A stretch of 11,171 nucleotides of DNA, from contig DASXIW010000042.1 of NCBI GenBank assembly GCA_036497785.1, forward strand, positions 1 to 11,171. Reading direction: 5' to 3'. Below the pieces are notes generated by a model. The model did no database searches and was not told the DNA's origin. It saw nothing but the letters and a program-made list of their open reading frames with translations. This document shows, one piece after another, positions 1 to 7,357 of this stretch. The position numbers were made by a program, and so were the translations under genes. Position 1 is the first letter of the stretch, and each line of letters starts with the position of its first letter. Source of the stretch: DASXIW01 sp036497785. Lineage in GTDB: Bacteria > Pseudomonadota > Alphaproteobacteria > Acetobacterales > Acetobacteraceae.

Positions 1-137
1 ACCTCAAGGCGCATCACCTCGCCCATCAAACCTTCACCGATGTCGCCGCGCTCGACCAAGCCATCCACACAGCCGTCCAGGACCCCAACCGTGAGCGAAT
101 GGCCGTTCCGTTGGCCAAGCTACGAATCTCTGCTTAG
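1..137 (+). CDS. Transposase C-terminus, IS630-like (partial, cut by window edge)
   Basis: An open frame enters from the left edge (first full codon at 3) and ends at TAG 135-137, giving 44 residues. It begins LKAHHLAHQTFTDVAALDQA and ends LAKLRISA. The LKAHHLA...F(T/P)D..ALDQA pattern resembles the end of IS630-type DDE transposases, just after the conserved NPxE..W region, which would lie outside the window. The stop is only 8 bp from the stop of the convergent tam gene, so the insertion-sequence end must fall almost at tam's last codon. Whether the element is complete cannot be judged here. The family call rests on a short segment; another DDE family is possible. Confidence 0.55.
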   Translation, partial: LKAHHLAHQTFTDVAALDQAIHTAVQDPNRERMAVPLAKLRISA

Positions 138-145
138 GCCGAGCG

Positions 146-913
146 TTATCGCGTCGCCACCATAAACAAGCGCGGAAACGGCAGCAGCACGGACCCATCT
201 TGTTGCACGGGGTACGCGGCGGCGATCCGCTCACGATAGCTTCCCAGGAACGCGGCCTGCTCCGTCTCGTCCAGGCGCGACAGGTACGGGCGCAGACCGG
301 ACCCCTTGAACCATTCGACGATGCCGTCAATGTCGGACAGCACGTGGTGATAAATGGTCCGCCAGATATCGACGCGCGCGCTGTGTGGCTTCAACAGGGC
401 ATAGTACCAGGACACCGTCCCCACCTCGGAGCGATCGCCGGCGGCCTCACCCAGCCTGGCCGTCCAGGGACCGCTTTGGGCAACCTCCCGCATGGCCAGA
501 TGGCTCGGCTCAGTCAAATTGTCCGGCATCTGCACGGCGAGACTGCCGCCGGTCGAAAGCGCCCGCACCAGCCGGGGCAGCAGTGTGTCGTGGTTCGGCA
601 CCCAATGCAGTGAGGCATTGGCGAGGATCACGTCGCACGAACCGGCCGGCTGCCATGTCGCGATATCGGCCTGCTCGAATGCCTGCGCGGGCAGGCGCCG
701 CCCCGCGGCCGCCAGCATATCGGCGGCGTTGTCCACGCCTGTCAGCATGGCGGCGGGATAGCGGGCCAGCAGGATCTCGGTCGAGTTGCCGGGACCGCAG
801 CCAAGATCGACGGCATGCACCGCCTGCCGCGTGGGGATGGCCGCGACCAGATCGCGCACCGGGCGCGTACGCTCGTCCTCGAATTTCAGATACTGGCTGG
901 GAGACCAACTCAT
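146..913 (-). CDS. tam: Trans-aconitate 2-methyltransferase
   Basis: A cytosolic SAM-dependent methyltransferase that esterifies trans-aconitate, a spontaneous by-product of the TCA intermediate cis-aconitate that inhibits aconitase. The 255-residue product is close to E. coli Tam (about 252) along its whole length. It starts MSWSPSQYLKFEDERTRP, has SAM motif I VDLGCGPGNST at 35-45, an acidic GVDNA motif at 59-63, ILANASLHW at 96-104, AVQMPDN at 126-132, VDIWRT at 181-186, and ends FPRLFMVATR. The ATG at 911-913 is chosen because family members begin at this MSxWxPxxYLxFEDER block; an upstream in-frame ATG (929-931) has no better ribosome site. It lies 55 bp after trmO on the same strand and is probably last in that run. 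No terminator is visible before the transposase end. Confidence 0.93.
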   Translation of the reverse strand: MSWSPSQYLKFEDERTRPVRDLVAAIPTRQAVHAVDLGCGPGNSTEILLARYPAAMLTGVDNAADMLAAAGRRLPAQAFEQADIATWQPAGSCDVILANASLHWVPNHDTLLPRLVRALSTGGSLAVQMPDNLTEPSHLAMREVAQSGPWTARLGEAAGDRSEVGTVSWYYALLKPHSARVDIWRTIYHHVLSDIDGIVEWFKGSGLRPYLSRLDETEQAAFLGSYRERIAAAYPVQQDGSVLLPFPRLFMVATR

Positions 914-968
914 CCGCTTGTTCCAATGCATGAAAAGGGGAAAAGAAACCGCCGCCGGGAACCGGCGA

Positions 969-1457
969 TCAGATGCGCGGCGTGGCATGGGGCGCCAGCC
1001 ACCCAATCGTCGCCTCCGGCTCGGCATCGGTTCTCGGCAGATAAGGTTTTATGTCGAGCAGCGGGGTGCCGTCCACGCAGTCCAGATAACGCAGCATCAG
1101 CCGTCCCGGGCCGGCAAAGCCGTCAAAGGCCACCACGGACAGGCCGATCGGGTTTGGCCGCCAAGGCGCGCGGGTGGCGAAAACACCGCGCGGCCTGGTG
1201 TCGAAGGGCGGCGTGAAGCTGAGTTTCGGCGCAGGCGCCTGGTTCAGCCAGTAGATCAGTATCAGGTGGCTGAAACCGTCCAACGCCTCGAGACCGGGAA
1301 TGAACGGCGCGGCGATGTCGGCGTGGCAGCATGGCGCGGGATCGGGTTGGCGGCCGTTGCGCGGGCAATCCGCGATGGTCCGCCATGGCGTGGACAGCGT
1401 GCCGATCGGCTCGAAGCGGGGCGGCTGGAACCTGGGCGTTTCGGGGATGTCCTGCAT
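969..1457 (-). CDS. trmO: tRNA (t6A37) N6-methyltransferase, TrmO/TsaA family
   Basis: A small SAM-dependent methyltransferase of the TsaA/TrmO family, which in E. coli methylates the N6 position of t6A37 in threonine tRNA. The 162-residue product is a single TrmO domain without the C-terminal extension of the E. coli protein (about 235 residues). Visible family blocks are IGTLSTPW at 18-25, GLEALDGFSHLILIYW at 55-70, RGVFATRAPWRPNPIGLSVV at 90-109, and LDCVDGTPLLDIKPYLP at 125-141. The N-terminal third has a Cys-rich stretch (Cys31, Cys43, Cys44, His45) that I associate with short-form members. The start is fixed by a good GAGGAGA ribosome site six bases upstream. It sits 48 bp after the transporter gene and 55 bp before tam, so co-transcription is likely. 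Confidence 0.9.
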   Translation of the reverse strand: MQDIPETPRFQPPRFEPIGTLSTPWRTIADCPRNGRQPDPAPCCHADIAAPFIPGLEALDGFSHLILIYWLNQAPAPKLSFTPPFDTRPRGVFATRAPWRPNPIGLSVVAFDGFAGPGRLMLRYLDCVDGTPLLDIKPYLPRTDAEPEATIGWLAPHATPRI

Positions 1458-1463
1458 GACGCT

Positions 1464-1470
1464 TCTCCTC
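1464..1470 (-). promoter_or_regulatory. Ribosome binding site of trmO
   Basis: Reading leftward, GAGGAGA is followed by six bases and the ATG at 1457-1455. It is the strongest Shine-Dalgarno match near this gene and decides against the longer frame that begins at 1487. Confidence 0.8.
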
Positions 1471-1505
1471 GGCCGCGCGCGACCCATCGGGCAAGCAATA
1501 TTGCC

Positions 1506-3530
1506 CTAATCCGACACCATCACCACGTCCGGATGCGTCTGGCGCGCGGCATCGACACAGGCCATCACCGCCTGCCGCAGAGAGGAGCAGTAGCAATCAG
1601 CCGCCACGGCAGCGCGCATGCGCAGCGTTGTAATGTCGGCCTCCTCAGAAGGCACAAGACCGATCAGTATCCGCGCATCCGGAATTGCCTGGCGAATGCG
1701 CCGCAGCAAATATCGCAGATGCGTCGGGCTGACGCTGGGGTCCAGATAGGTAATGCACACCATGGCCACACCGCCAGTATCGGGCGGCGTGGCGCCGGTG
1801 CGGGAGAAGGCGTTATGGAGCACGGATCTGGCGCCCAGCCCGTGCTTGCCGAGCAACTGCACCAGCATGCTTGTGGCCGCCCCGTCTAACGGCCCCCGGC
1901 CGGCCACGCACAGTACCGGCGCATCGCCCTGCCAGCCCGGCGCCAGCTGCGCGCGCTCAAGGTTCATACGGGCCACACCTCGTTCCGCTTCCGTGGCCGC
2001 CGCGCCATTGGCGGCTGAAGCGGCGGCCGGCGGCGGATCGACGTCGTCGTACTCGTCCAGTTCGCCGATGAGATCTTCGATCGCGGATTTGATGCTCTCC
2101 AGTTGCTCGCCGGTCAGCACACCGCGCGCGGCGTCGTTGGCAGCGAGTTGCAGACCCTGCACCGCCACGTCGTCGTAATAGGCAGACAGCGCCCGGTCCT
2201 TCAGCAGGATTTCGGCATAGCCCTGCGCCTCGTCCGGATCGCCCGCGAGCATGCGCTGGTAGAAGCTCTCCACCGGCGTCAGCGCGGGACGGTCGCCCAG
2301 CAGAACGTCGATGAATTCCAGCCGCTTGACGTGGCGGCCCAGCACCACCACGCACAGCGTCAGCGGCATGGACAGGATCAGCCCCACCGGCCCCCAAAGC
2401 CAGCCCCAGAAAATGGCCGATACCACCACCGACACGGGGGACAGGCCGGTGCTGCGGCCATACACCATCGGTTCGACAAGCTGGGCCATCAATGTTTCGG
2501 TAGTCAGGAACAGCGCCGCGGTCCAGGCGACCATGGACCAGCCAGGATCGACCGCGGCGGCCAGCGCCAATGGCATGAGGCCGGAGATCAGGCTGCCGAC
2601 ATAGGACACGAAGCGGAGCAACCCGGCCAGGATGCCCCACAACACGGGATTTGGCACGCCGATGGCGGACAGGCCAAGGCAGATGACAATGCCGAAAGCG
2701 CTGTTCAAGCCGAGCTGGGCCAGGAAATAACGGCTGAGCCGCCGCCCGGCCTCGTCCATGGCGCTCGTCGTCCGGTGCAGGTCGCTCGATCCGAACAGCC
2801 GGATCATACGGTCGCGCAGATCCTCCTGCTGCAACAGGATGAAAGTGGCCACGATGAAGACGATGCCAGTGGTCGATAGCGGCGCCAGAACGGGCGTGAC
2901 GATGCGTTCCACCAGCTCCGTCGGCGTCATGTCGGGCTGCTGCACCTGGACCGTCACGGGCTTCGGAGCCTTGTCCGCCTCCGGCGCGGCCGAATCCGGC
3001 CGGAGATTGCGCGGCGCGACGACGCCGGACGGAGATCCGGGGGTGGGACTCGGCACGGCGAGGCTCGGAACGGTCCTGCTGATCTCGCGACCGAAATCAC
3101 CGACCAGTCCGGACAGGCGGCCAACGGTCAGGCCGCGCACGGTGTCCACCTTGTCGCGTATAGTGTCGGCGTAACGGGGCATGTCGGTCGCGAGTTCAGC
3201 CACCTGCACGCCGATAATGCCGCCGAAGGCGAGAATGACGCCAAGCGCCAGCCCAACCGCCAGCAATACGCTCGGAACCCGCCCCAGAAAGCTCCGCCGC
3301 AGCAATTCGACTAGCGGCGCCAGCACGAACGACAGCAGCACCGCCAGGGTGATGGGGATCATGACCTCGCGGCCGACATACAGTGCGGCGACAACCACGA
3401 CGCTAACGGAAAGCGTGAGCAGCCCTGACAGGCCAGGCAACTCCGCCAAAGGAACATGCGCGACGCGGCGAACCGGCGTGGGCGTGCCTGGCATGGACAG
3501 CGATCCCTGGAACTGGGTCTTGTCGGACAT
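1506..3530 (-). CDS. AI-2E family transporter with C-terminal B12-binding-like domain
   Basis: A 674-residue membrane protein of the AI-2E transporter family (formerly UPF0118; TqsA and PerM are E. coli relatives). Membrane segments are at about 38-53, 56-77, 85-108, 221-235, 275-292, 296-327 (a long hydrophobic hairpin), 330-355 and 369-398. A proline-rich extramembrane stretch (about 160-200) precedes the fourth segment, and LNSAFGIV and VEPMVYGRSTGLSPV are family-like motifs. Known members are about 350-400 residues. This one continues with a helical acidic region (about 410-500), an Ala-rich linker (498-514) and an alpha/beta domain (about 536-674) containing APVLCVAGRGPLDGAATSML, MVCITYLDP and ILIGLVPS, which resembles the cobalamin-binding fold but lacks its DxHxxG motif. 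The ATG at 3530 has GGAG eight bases upstream; a GTG 36 bases earlier is less likely. It is first in a run with trmO and tam. Substrate is unknown: family members include an AI-2 exporter and proposed cation antiporters. Confidence 0.87.
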   Translation of the reverse strand: MSDKTQFQGSLSMPGTPTPVRRVAHVPLAELPGLSGLLTLSVSVVVVAALYVGREVMIPITLAVLLSFVLAPLVELLRRSFLGRVPSVLLAVGLALGVILAFGGIIGVQVAELATDMPRYADTIRDKVDTVRGLTVGRLSGLVGDFGREISRTVPSLAVPSPTPGSPSGVVAPRNLRPDSAAPEADKAPKPVTVQVQQPDMTPTELVERIVTPVLAPLSTTGIVFIVATFILLQQEDLRDRMIRLFGSSDLHRTTSAMDEAGRRLSRYFLAQLGLNSAFGIVICLGLSAIGVPNPVLWGILAGLLRFVSYVGSLISGLMPLALAAAVDPGWSMVAWTAALFLTTETLMAQLVEPMVYGRSTGLSPVSVVVSAIFWGWLWGPVGLILSMPLTLCVVVLGRHVKRLEFIDVLLGDRPALTPVESFYQRMLAGDPDEAQGYAEILLKDRALSAYYDDVAVQGLQLAANDAARGVLTGEQLESIKSAIEDLIGELDEYDDVDPPPAAASAANGAAATEAERGVARMNLERAQLAPGWQGDAPVLCVAGRGPLDGAATSMLVQLLGKHGLGARSVLHNAFSRTGATPPDTGGVAMVCITYLDPSVSPTHLRYLLRRIRQAIPDARILIGLVPSEEADITTLRMRAAVAADCYCSSLRQAVMACVDAARQTHPDVVMVSD

Positions 3531-3696
3531 GGGGTCATCTCCGAACGCCGGCACGGCTTGCCGCACCCTTCGTAACTCGCGGCACGAGAATTCGATCCTG
3601 CCGCCCAGGCGGCGCGGATTTCCGCACCATATCCAGGCTGACGGATGCTATGGAGGTAGTTCCCCGAGACGCGGGGCGCTCGCTAGGGACAGGGAC
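3531..3696. promoter_or_regulatory. Divergent intergenic region
   Basis: This 166-bp spacer separates the leftward transporter gene from the rightward DUF1194 gene and must hold the promoters of both units unless they are transcribed from further away. I see no convincing -35/-10 pair on either strand. A small CCCCG/CGGGG stem (3662-3666 with 3672-3676) lies in the likely leader of the rightward gene. AGGGA at 3685-3689, eight bases from the ATG at 3697, is the likely ribosome site. Confidence 0.4.
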
Positions 3697-4449
3697 ATGA
3701 GCAGGCCAGCGACGCTGCGGCGACGGACGGTACTGAGATCGGCGCTGACCACGCCGTTCCTGATGGCGGCCGGCGTGCCATCCGCCCCATCTGCCCAAGC
3801 CCAGGGCCGGCCGCTCGTCGACTTGCTGCTGGTGCTCGCCGTCGATGTGTCCGGCAGCGTCGATCAATCCCGGTTCGAACTGCAGAAGCATGGCTATGCC
3901 GCGGCGTTCCGCAGCGCGGACGTGGTCCAGACCATCCAATCCGGCGCCGCGCAATCGATTGCCGTGGCAATGATGCAATGGACCGGTCCCGACATGCAGA
4001 CCGTCGTGGCGGGCTGGACACAGGTGCACGACGCGGCCTCGGCCGGCGCCTTCGCCGCTGCGGTCGATGCGTCGGAGCGTATGCTCTTCGCCGGCGGCAC
4101 CTCGATCAGCGGCGCGATCGACCGGGCCACTTCCCTGCTCGCGGAGGCGGACTTCACCGCACCGCGCAAAGTGATCGACGTCTCCGGGGACGGGGCGAAT
4201 AATCGCGGCCGCCCGGCGGAGCTGGCGCGCGACGCGGCGGTGGCGGCGGGGATCGTCATCAACGGCCTGCCGATCCTGACGCTGGAACCGGATCTGGACA
4301 GCTATTACCGCGACAGCGTGATCGGCGGTCCCGGAGCCTTCGTCATCGTCATCCAAAATTACGACCAGTTCGCCGAGGCGATCGAGCGCAAGTTGATCAG
4401 CGAAATCGCCGCGACTGGCGCTGCGAGACGGAGGCTTGGCCAGGAGTGA
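3697..4449 (+). CDS. Exported DUF1194 (VWA-type) protein
   Basis: A 250-residue protein of the DUF1194 family, which has a von Willebrand factor A-like fold. An N-terminal RRRTVL run followed by a hydrophobic stretch and a likely cleavage site after AQA (33-35) indicates an exported protein, perhaps through the Tat route. The metal-binding MIDAS motif is complete: DVSGS at 50-54, Thr135 in GGTSISGAI, and Asp161 before VSGDGANN. Family length is usually 230-270, so it looks full-length. The ATG at 3697 has AGGGA upstream and sits directly before the signal peptide; the open frame extends further upstream but without a comparable start. Its stop overlaps the GTG of the next permease gene by 4 bp, so the two are translationally coupled. 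VWA proteins generally act through metal-dependent protein binding. A periplasmic role linked to the permeases is inference. Confidence 0.85.
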   Translation: MSRPATLRRRTVLRSALTTPFLMAAGVPSAPSAQAQGRPLVDLLLVLAVDVSGSVDQSRFELQKHGYAAAFRSADVVQTIQSGAAQSIAVAMMQWTGPDMQTVVAGWTQVHDAASAGAFAAAVDASERMLFAGGTSISGAIDRATSLLAEADFTAPRKVIDVSGDGANNRGRPAELARDAAVAAGIVINGLPILTLEPDLDSYYRDSVIGGPGAFVIVIQNYDQFAEAIERKLISEIAATGAARRRLGQE

Positions 4450-5264
4450 GACGTCTACTGCTTTTGCCCGGCTGGGCATGGTTATCGCTCTTCGTCGCCG
4501 CACCGGTCGGTATTCTGGCGGCCATTGCACTGGCAACCTCCCGCGAAGCCGTACCGCCCTACCAGCTCGGCCTGGACTGGAGCAGCCTCGCGGGTCTCGC
4601 GGACCCGTACTACCTGCACGGATTGCTGGGCAGCCTGCGCATCGGCGCGGTAACGGCCATAGGCTGCCTGCTGATCGGCTACCCCATGGCGCTGGGCATT
4701 GCCCGGGCGCGGCATGGCCAGGTGCTGCTGATGCTGGTGATCCTGCCGTTCTGGACCGGCCTGCTGCTGCGTCTGACGGCGCTGATCGCCATATTTCGCG
4801 ATGAAGGCATGCTGAACCACGCGCTGCTGTCGCTGGGCCTGATCACCCGGCCAATCGCCTTCCTGCACAGCGATTTCGCCATGTATGTCGGCCTAATCTA
4901 TTGCTACCTGCCCTTCATGATCCTGCCCCTGCACGCCAGGCTCGCCGCCGCCAACCCAGCGCTGGAGCAGGCGGCGGCCGATCTCGGGGCGCCGCCCTGG
5001 CGGGTTTTCGCCCGGATCATTTTGCCATTGTCGCGCCCTGGAATCTGGGCAGGGCTGGCGCTGGTGTTCGTGCCGGTGACCGGCGAATACGTCATTCCAG
5101 AATTGCTGGGCTCGCCGGCTTCCCTGACCATGGGCCGTGTGATCTGGGAGGAGTTCTTCGAGAACCGGGACTGGCCGCAATCCGCCGCACTCGCGCTGGT
5201 GCTGCTGGCATTGCTGCTGCTGCCGGCGCTGGCCTTCCGCCGCACCGGCCCGAGGACCATATGA
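4446..5264 (+). CDS. ABC transporter permease, PotB/PotH-like
   Basis: A 272-residue inner-membrane permease of the binding-protein-dependent type, closest in pattern to PotB/PotH of spermidine/putrescine importers. About six hydrophobic segments are visible (roughly 8-29, 59-82, 92-114, 145-165, 200-216, 245-265). The EAA loop that contacts the ATPase is present as EQAAADLGAPPWRVFARIIL (174-193). FRDEGMLNHALLSLGLI (117-133) and VTGEYVIPELLG (211-222) match PotB/PotH-like blocks. The GTG start overlaps the DUF1194 stop; GGAGG at 4430-4434 is 11 bases upstream, a long spacing, so coupling to the preceding gene probably drives translation. Its own TGA overlaps the next ATG (ATGA). Polyamine specificity cannot be read from a permease alone. 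Confidence 0.87.
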   Translation: MRRLLLLPGWAWLSLFVAAPVGILAAIALATSREAVPPYQLGLDWSSLAGLADPYYLHGLLGSLRIGAVTAIGCLLIGYPMALGIARARHGQVLLMLVILPFWTGLLLRLTALIAIFRDEGMLNHALLSLGLITRPIAFLHSDFAMYVGLIYCYLPFMILPLHARLAAANPALEQAAADLGAPPWRVFARIILPLSRPGIWAGLALVFVPVTGEYVIPELLGSPASLTMGRVIWEEFFENRDWPQSAALALVLLALLLLPALAFRRTGPRTI

Positions 5265-6058
5265 TCCGGCTGTCCCGCTTCCTTAGCCTGTGGCTGGCGG
5301 GCGGCTTCCTGCTTCTCTATCTGCCCATCGCGCTGCTGGTGGCGATCAGTTTCAACGATTCCCGGCTGACCACCGAATGGACCGGGTTATCGCTGCGCTG
5401 GTACCGCGCCCTGGCCGCCGATAATGCGTTGACGGGCGCGGCATGGCTGTCGCTGCGTGTGGGTGTTGCGTCCGCCACCCTGGCCACAGTGCTCGGCGGG
5501 GCCGCCGGCGTGGCCTTGGCGCGGTTCGGCCGGTTTGCCTTCCGGCCGGTCTTCACCGGGCTGCTGACCGCCCCGCTGGTGCTGCCCGATCTGCTGATCG
5601 GCTTGTCGCTGCTGCTGCTGTTCGTGGTGCTGGAACAGGCGATCGGCTGGCCGGCGGGGCGCGGGGCGCTGACCATTATCCTGGCGCATGCCACGGTGGG
5701 GCTCGCCTTCGTCGCCATCACCGTGCAGGCGCGGCTGGCCGATGCCGGAACGATGCTGGAGGAAGCGGCCATGGATCTGGGCGCCACGCCCGCGCGCGCC
5801 TTCCTGCGCATCACTTTGCCGCTGATGGCGCCCGCCCTGGCGGCGGGCTGGCTGCTGGCCTTCACCCTGTCGCTGGACGACGTGGTGGTCGCCAGCTTCG
5901 TGTCCGGTCCGGGCGCCTCCACCCTGCCCATGGTGGTGTTCTCCACCCTGCGGCTGGGCGCCACCCCGGTGCTGAACGCGCTGGCCACCGTGCTGCTGGC
6001 GCTGATCGCGACCCTTCTGCTGGCCGCCTCCCGGCTCGGGCCGGTGCTCCGGCGCTAG
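5261..6058 (+). CDS. ABC transporter permease, PotC/PotI-like
   Basis: A 265-residue partner permease. The N-terminal block ISFNDSRLTTEWTGLSLRWY (29-48) and SLDDVVVASFVSGPG (204-218) are typical of PotC/PotI proteins, and the EAA loop is EEAAMDLGATPARAFLRITL (167-186). Membrane segments lie at about 9-30, 62-86, 98-126, 136-156, 190-212 and 237-256. It starts at ATG 5261 with GAGGA five bases upstream and overlaps the first permease by 4 bp. The pair would form the membrane channel of one importer, but no ATPase (PotA/PotG-like) and no solute-binding protein (PotD/PotF-like) lies before or after it in the window. They may be supplied in trans. Confidence is high for family, low for substrate. 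Confidence 0.87.
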   Translation: MIRLSRFLSLWLAGGFLLLYLPIALLVAISFNDSRLTTEWTGLSLRWYRALAADNALTGAAWLSLRVGVASATLATVLGGAAGVALARFGRFAFRPVFTGLLTAPLVLPDLLIGLSLLLLFVVLEQAIGWPAGRGALTIILAHATVGLAFVAITVQARLADAGTMLEEAAMDLGATPARAFLRITLPLMAPALAAGWLLAFTLSLDDVVVASFVSGPGASTLPMVVFSTLRLGATPVLNALATVLLALIATLLLAASRLGPVLRR

Positions 6059-6088
6059 ATTCCGTGCAAATCCGTCAGTTGCGCAATG

Positions 6089-6115
6089 TTGCCCCCGGAA
6101 GCGCCCGGCTATAGG
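6089..6115 (+). promoter_or_regulatory. Possible promoter of the aminotransferase-GNAT unit
   Basis: TTGCCC (6089-6094) and TATAGG (6110-6115) are 15 bases apart, a little short for a sigma70-type promoter, and each matches consensus at four of six positions. They lie in the only sizeable gap (92 bp) before the aminotransferase genes, about 35 bases ahead of the first ATG. No clear terminator separates this gap from the permease genes, so readthrough remains possible. Confidence 0.3.
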
Positions 6116-6150
6116 CTGCCCGGATTCCCTGGAATTTCGAGATAACGCAC

Positions 6151-7353
6151 ATGAAGCTTACCGCCGACCGCCTGGACCGCATCAGCGCCAGCCAAACCAT
6201 CGCCATCGCCACCAAAGCGCGGGCCATGAAAGCAGCGGGCCGCGACGTCATTTCGCTGTCGGCCGGCGAGCCGGATTTCGATACGCCGCAGAACGTGAAA
6301 GACGCGGCGATCAAGGCCATCCAGGCCGGCGAGACCAAATATACCGACGTGTCCGGCACGATGGCGCTGCGCAAGGCCGTCGCGGATAAATTCCGCCGCG
6401 ACAGCGGGCTGGACTACAAGCCCGAGGAGATCATCGTCTCCACCGGCGGCAAGCAGATCATCTTCAACGCCATGGTGGCCACGCTGAACGCAGGCGACGA
6501 GGTGATCATCCCCTCCCCCTGCTGGGTCAGCTACCCCGACATCGTGGCGCTGGCTGACGGCACCCCGGTGATCCTGCCCTGCGGCCAGAATAACGGCTTC
6601 AAACTGCGGCCGGAGGATCTGGAAGCGGCGATCACGCCGAAGACCAAGTGGTTCATGCTGAACAACCCCTGCAACCCGACCGGTGCGGCCTACTCTGCCG
6701 AGGATCTGCGCGGCATTTGCGACGTGCTGCTGCGCCACCCGGACGTATGGGTGTTCACCGACGATATTTACGAAAAACTGGCCTATGACGGCTTCAAGCC
6801 GGCCACCGTCCTGGAAGTGGAACCGAAGCTGCGCGACCGCACCGTGACCATGAACGGCTGCAGCAAGGCCTTCGCCATGACCGGCTGGCGCATCGGCTTC
6901 GCCGGCGCCCCGCTCGGCATGACCAAGGCGATGGACAAGCTCCAGTCCCAGTCCACCAGCAACACCAGCAGCGTCAGCCAGGCCGCCGCGCTTGAGGCGC
7001 TGAACGGCCCACAGGGTTTCATCGGCGAAATGGTGAGGGTGTATCAGACGCGTCGGAACCTGGTGGTGGACATGCTGAACCAGGCCCCCGGCATCGTCTG
7101 CCAGAAGCCCGAGGGCGCGTTCTACGTGTTCCCCTCCGTACATGGCTGCATCGGCAAGACCACCAGGGCCGGCACCAAGATCGCCAGCGACGAGGATTTC
7201 GTCATCGGGCTGCTGGAAGAAGCGGGCGTGGCCGCCGTGCACGGCTCGGCCTTCATGTATCCCGGCCATTTCCGCATCAGCTACGCGACCGACACGGAGT
7301 CGCTGCGCGAGGCCTGCACCCGCATCCAGCATTTCTGCCAGGGGCTGAGCTGA
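6151..7353 (+). CDS. PLP-dependent class I aminotransferase (aspartate aminotransferase-like), copy 1
   Basis: A 400-residue fold-type I, subgroup I-gamma-like aminotransferase that moves an amino group between an amino acid and a 2-oxoacid. Active-site residues are all present: the Trp that stacks on the cofactor (Trp125), NNPCNPTG (171-178) with Asn175, Asp204 and Tyr207 in TDDIYE, the Schiff-base Lys239 in GCSKAFAMTGWRIGF (236-250), phosphate-binding Arg247, and carboxylate-binding Arg375 in FRISYAT. Length is normal for the family (about 390-400). It is followed four bases later by a close paralogue. The ribosome site is weak. The exact substrate is not determined by sequence: aspartate, aromatic or other dicarboxylic acceptors are all possible. 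Confidence 0.9.
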   Translation: MKLTADRLDRISASQTIAIATKARAMKAAGRDVISLSAGEPDFDTPQNVKDAAIKAIQAGETKYTDVSGTMALRKAVADKFRRDSGLDYKPEEIIVSTGGKQIIFNAMVATLNAGDEVIIPSPCWVSYPDIVALADGTPVILPCGQNNGFKLRPEDLEAAITPKTKWFMLNNPCNPTGAAYSAEDLRGICDVLLRHPDVWVFTDDIYEKLAYDGFKPATVLEVEPKLRDRTVTMNGCSKAFAMTGWRIGFAGAPLGMTKAMDKLQSQSTSNTSSVSQAAALEALNGPQGFIGEMVRVYQTRRNLVVDMLNQAPGIVCQKPEGAFYVFPSVHGCIGKTTRAGTKIASDEDFVIGLLEEAGVAAVHGSAFMYPGHFRISYATDTESLREACTRIQHFCQGLS

Positions 7354-7357
7354 CATC

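Noticed and set aside
1489..1506. Inverted repeat GGGCAA...TTGCCC between the transporter stop and trmO, as a terminator
   Set aside because: The stem has only six base pairs, overlaps the stop codon and has no T run. A 48-bp gap on the same strand fits an operon better. It may be chance.
3535..4536. A 333-codon leftward frame opposite the DUF1194 gene
   Set aside because: It is Arg/His/Asp-rich with no domain and is explained by codon bias of the sense gene, which has a signal peptide and an intact MIDAS.
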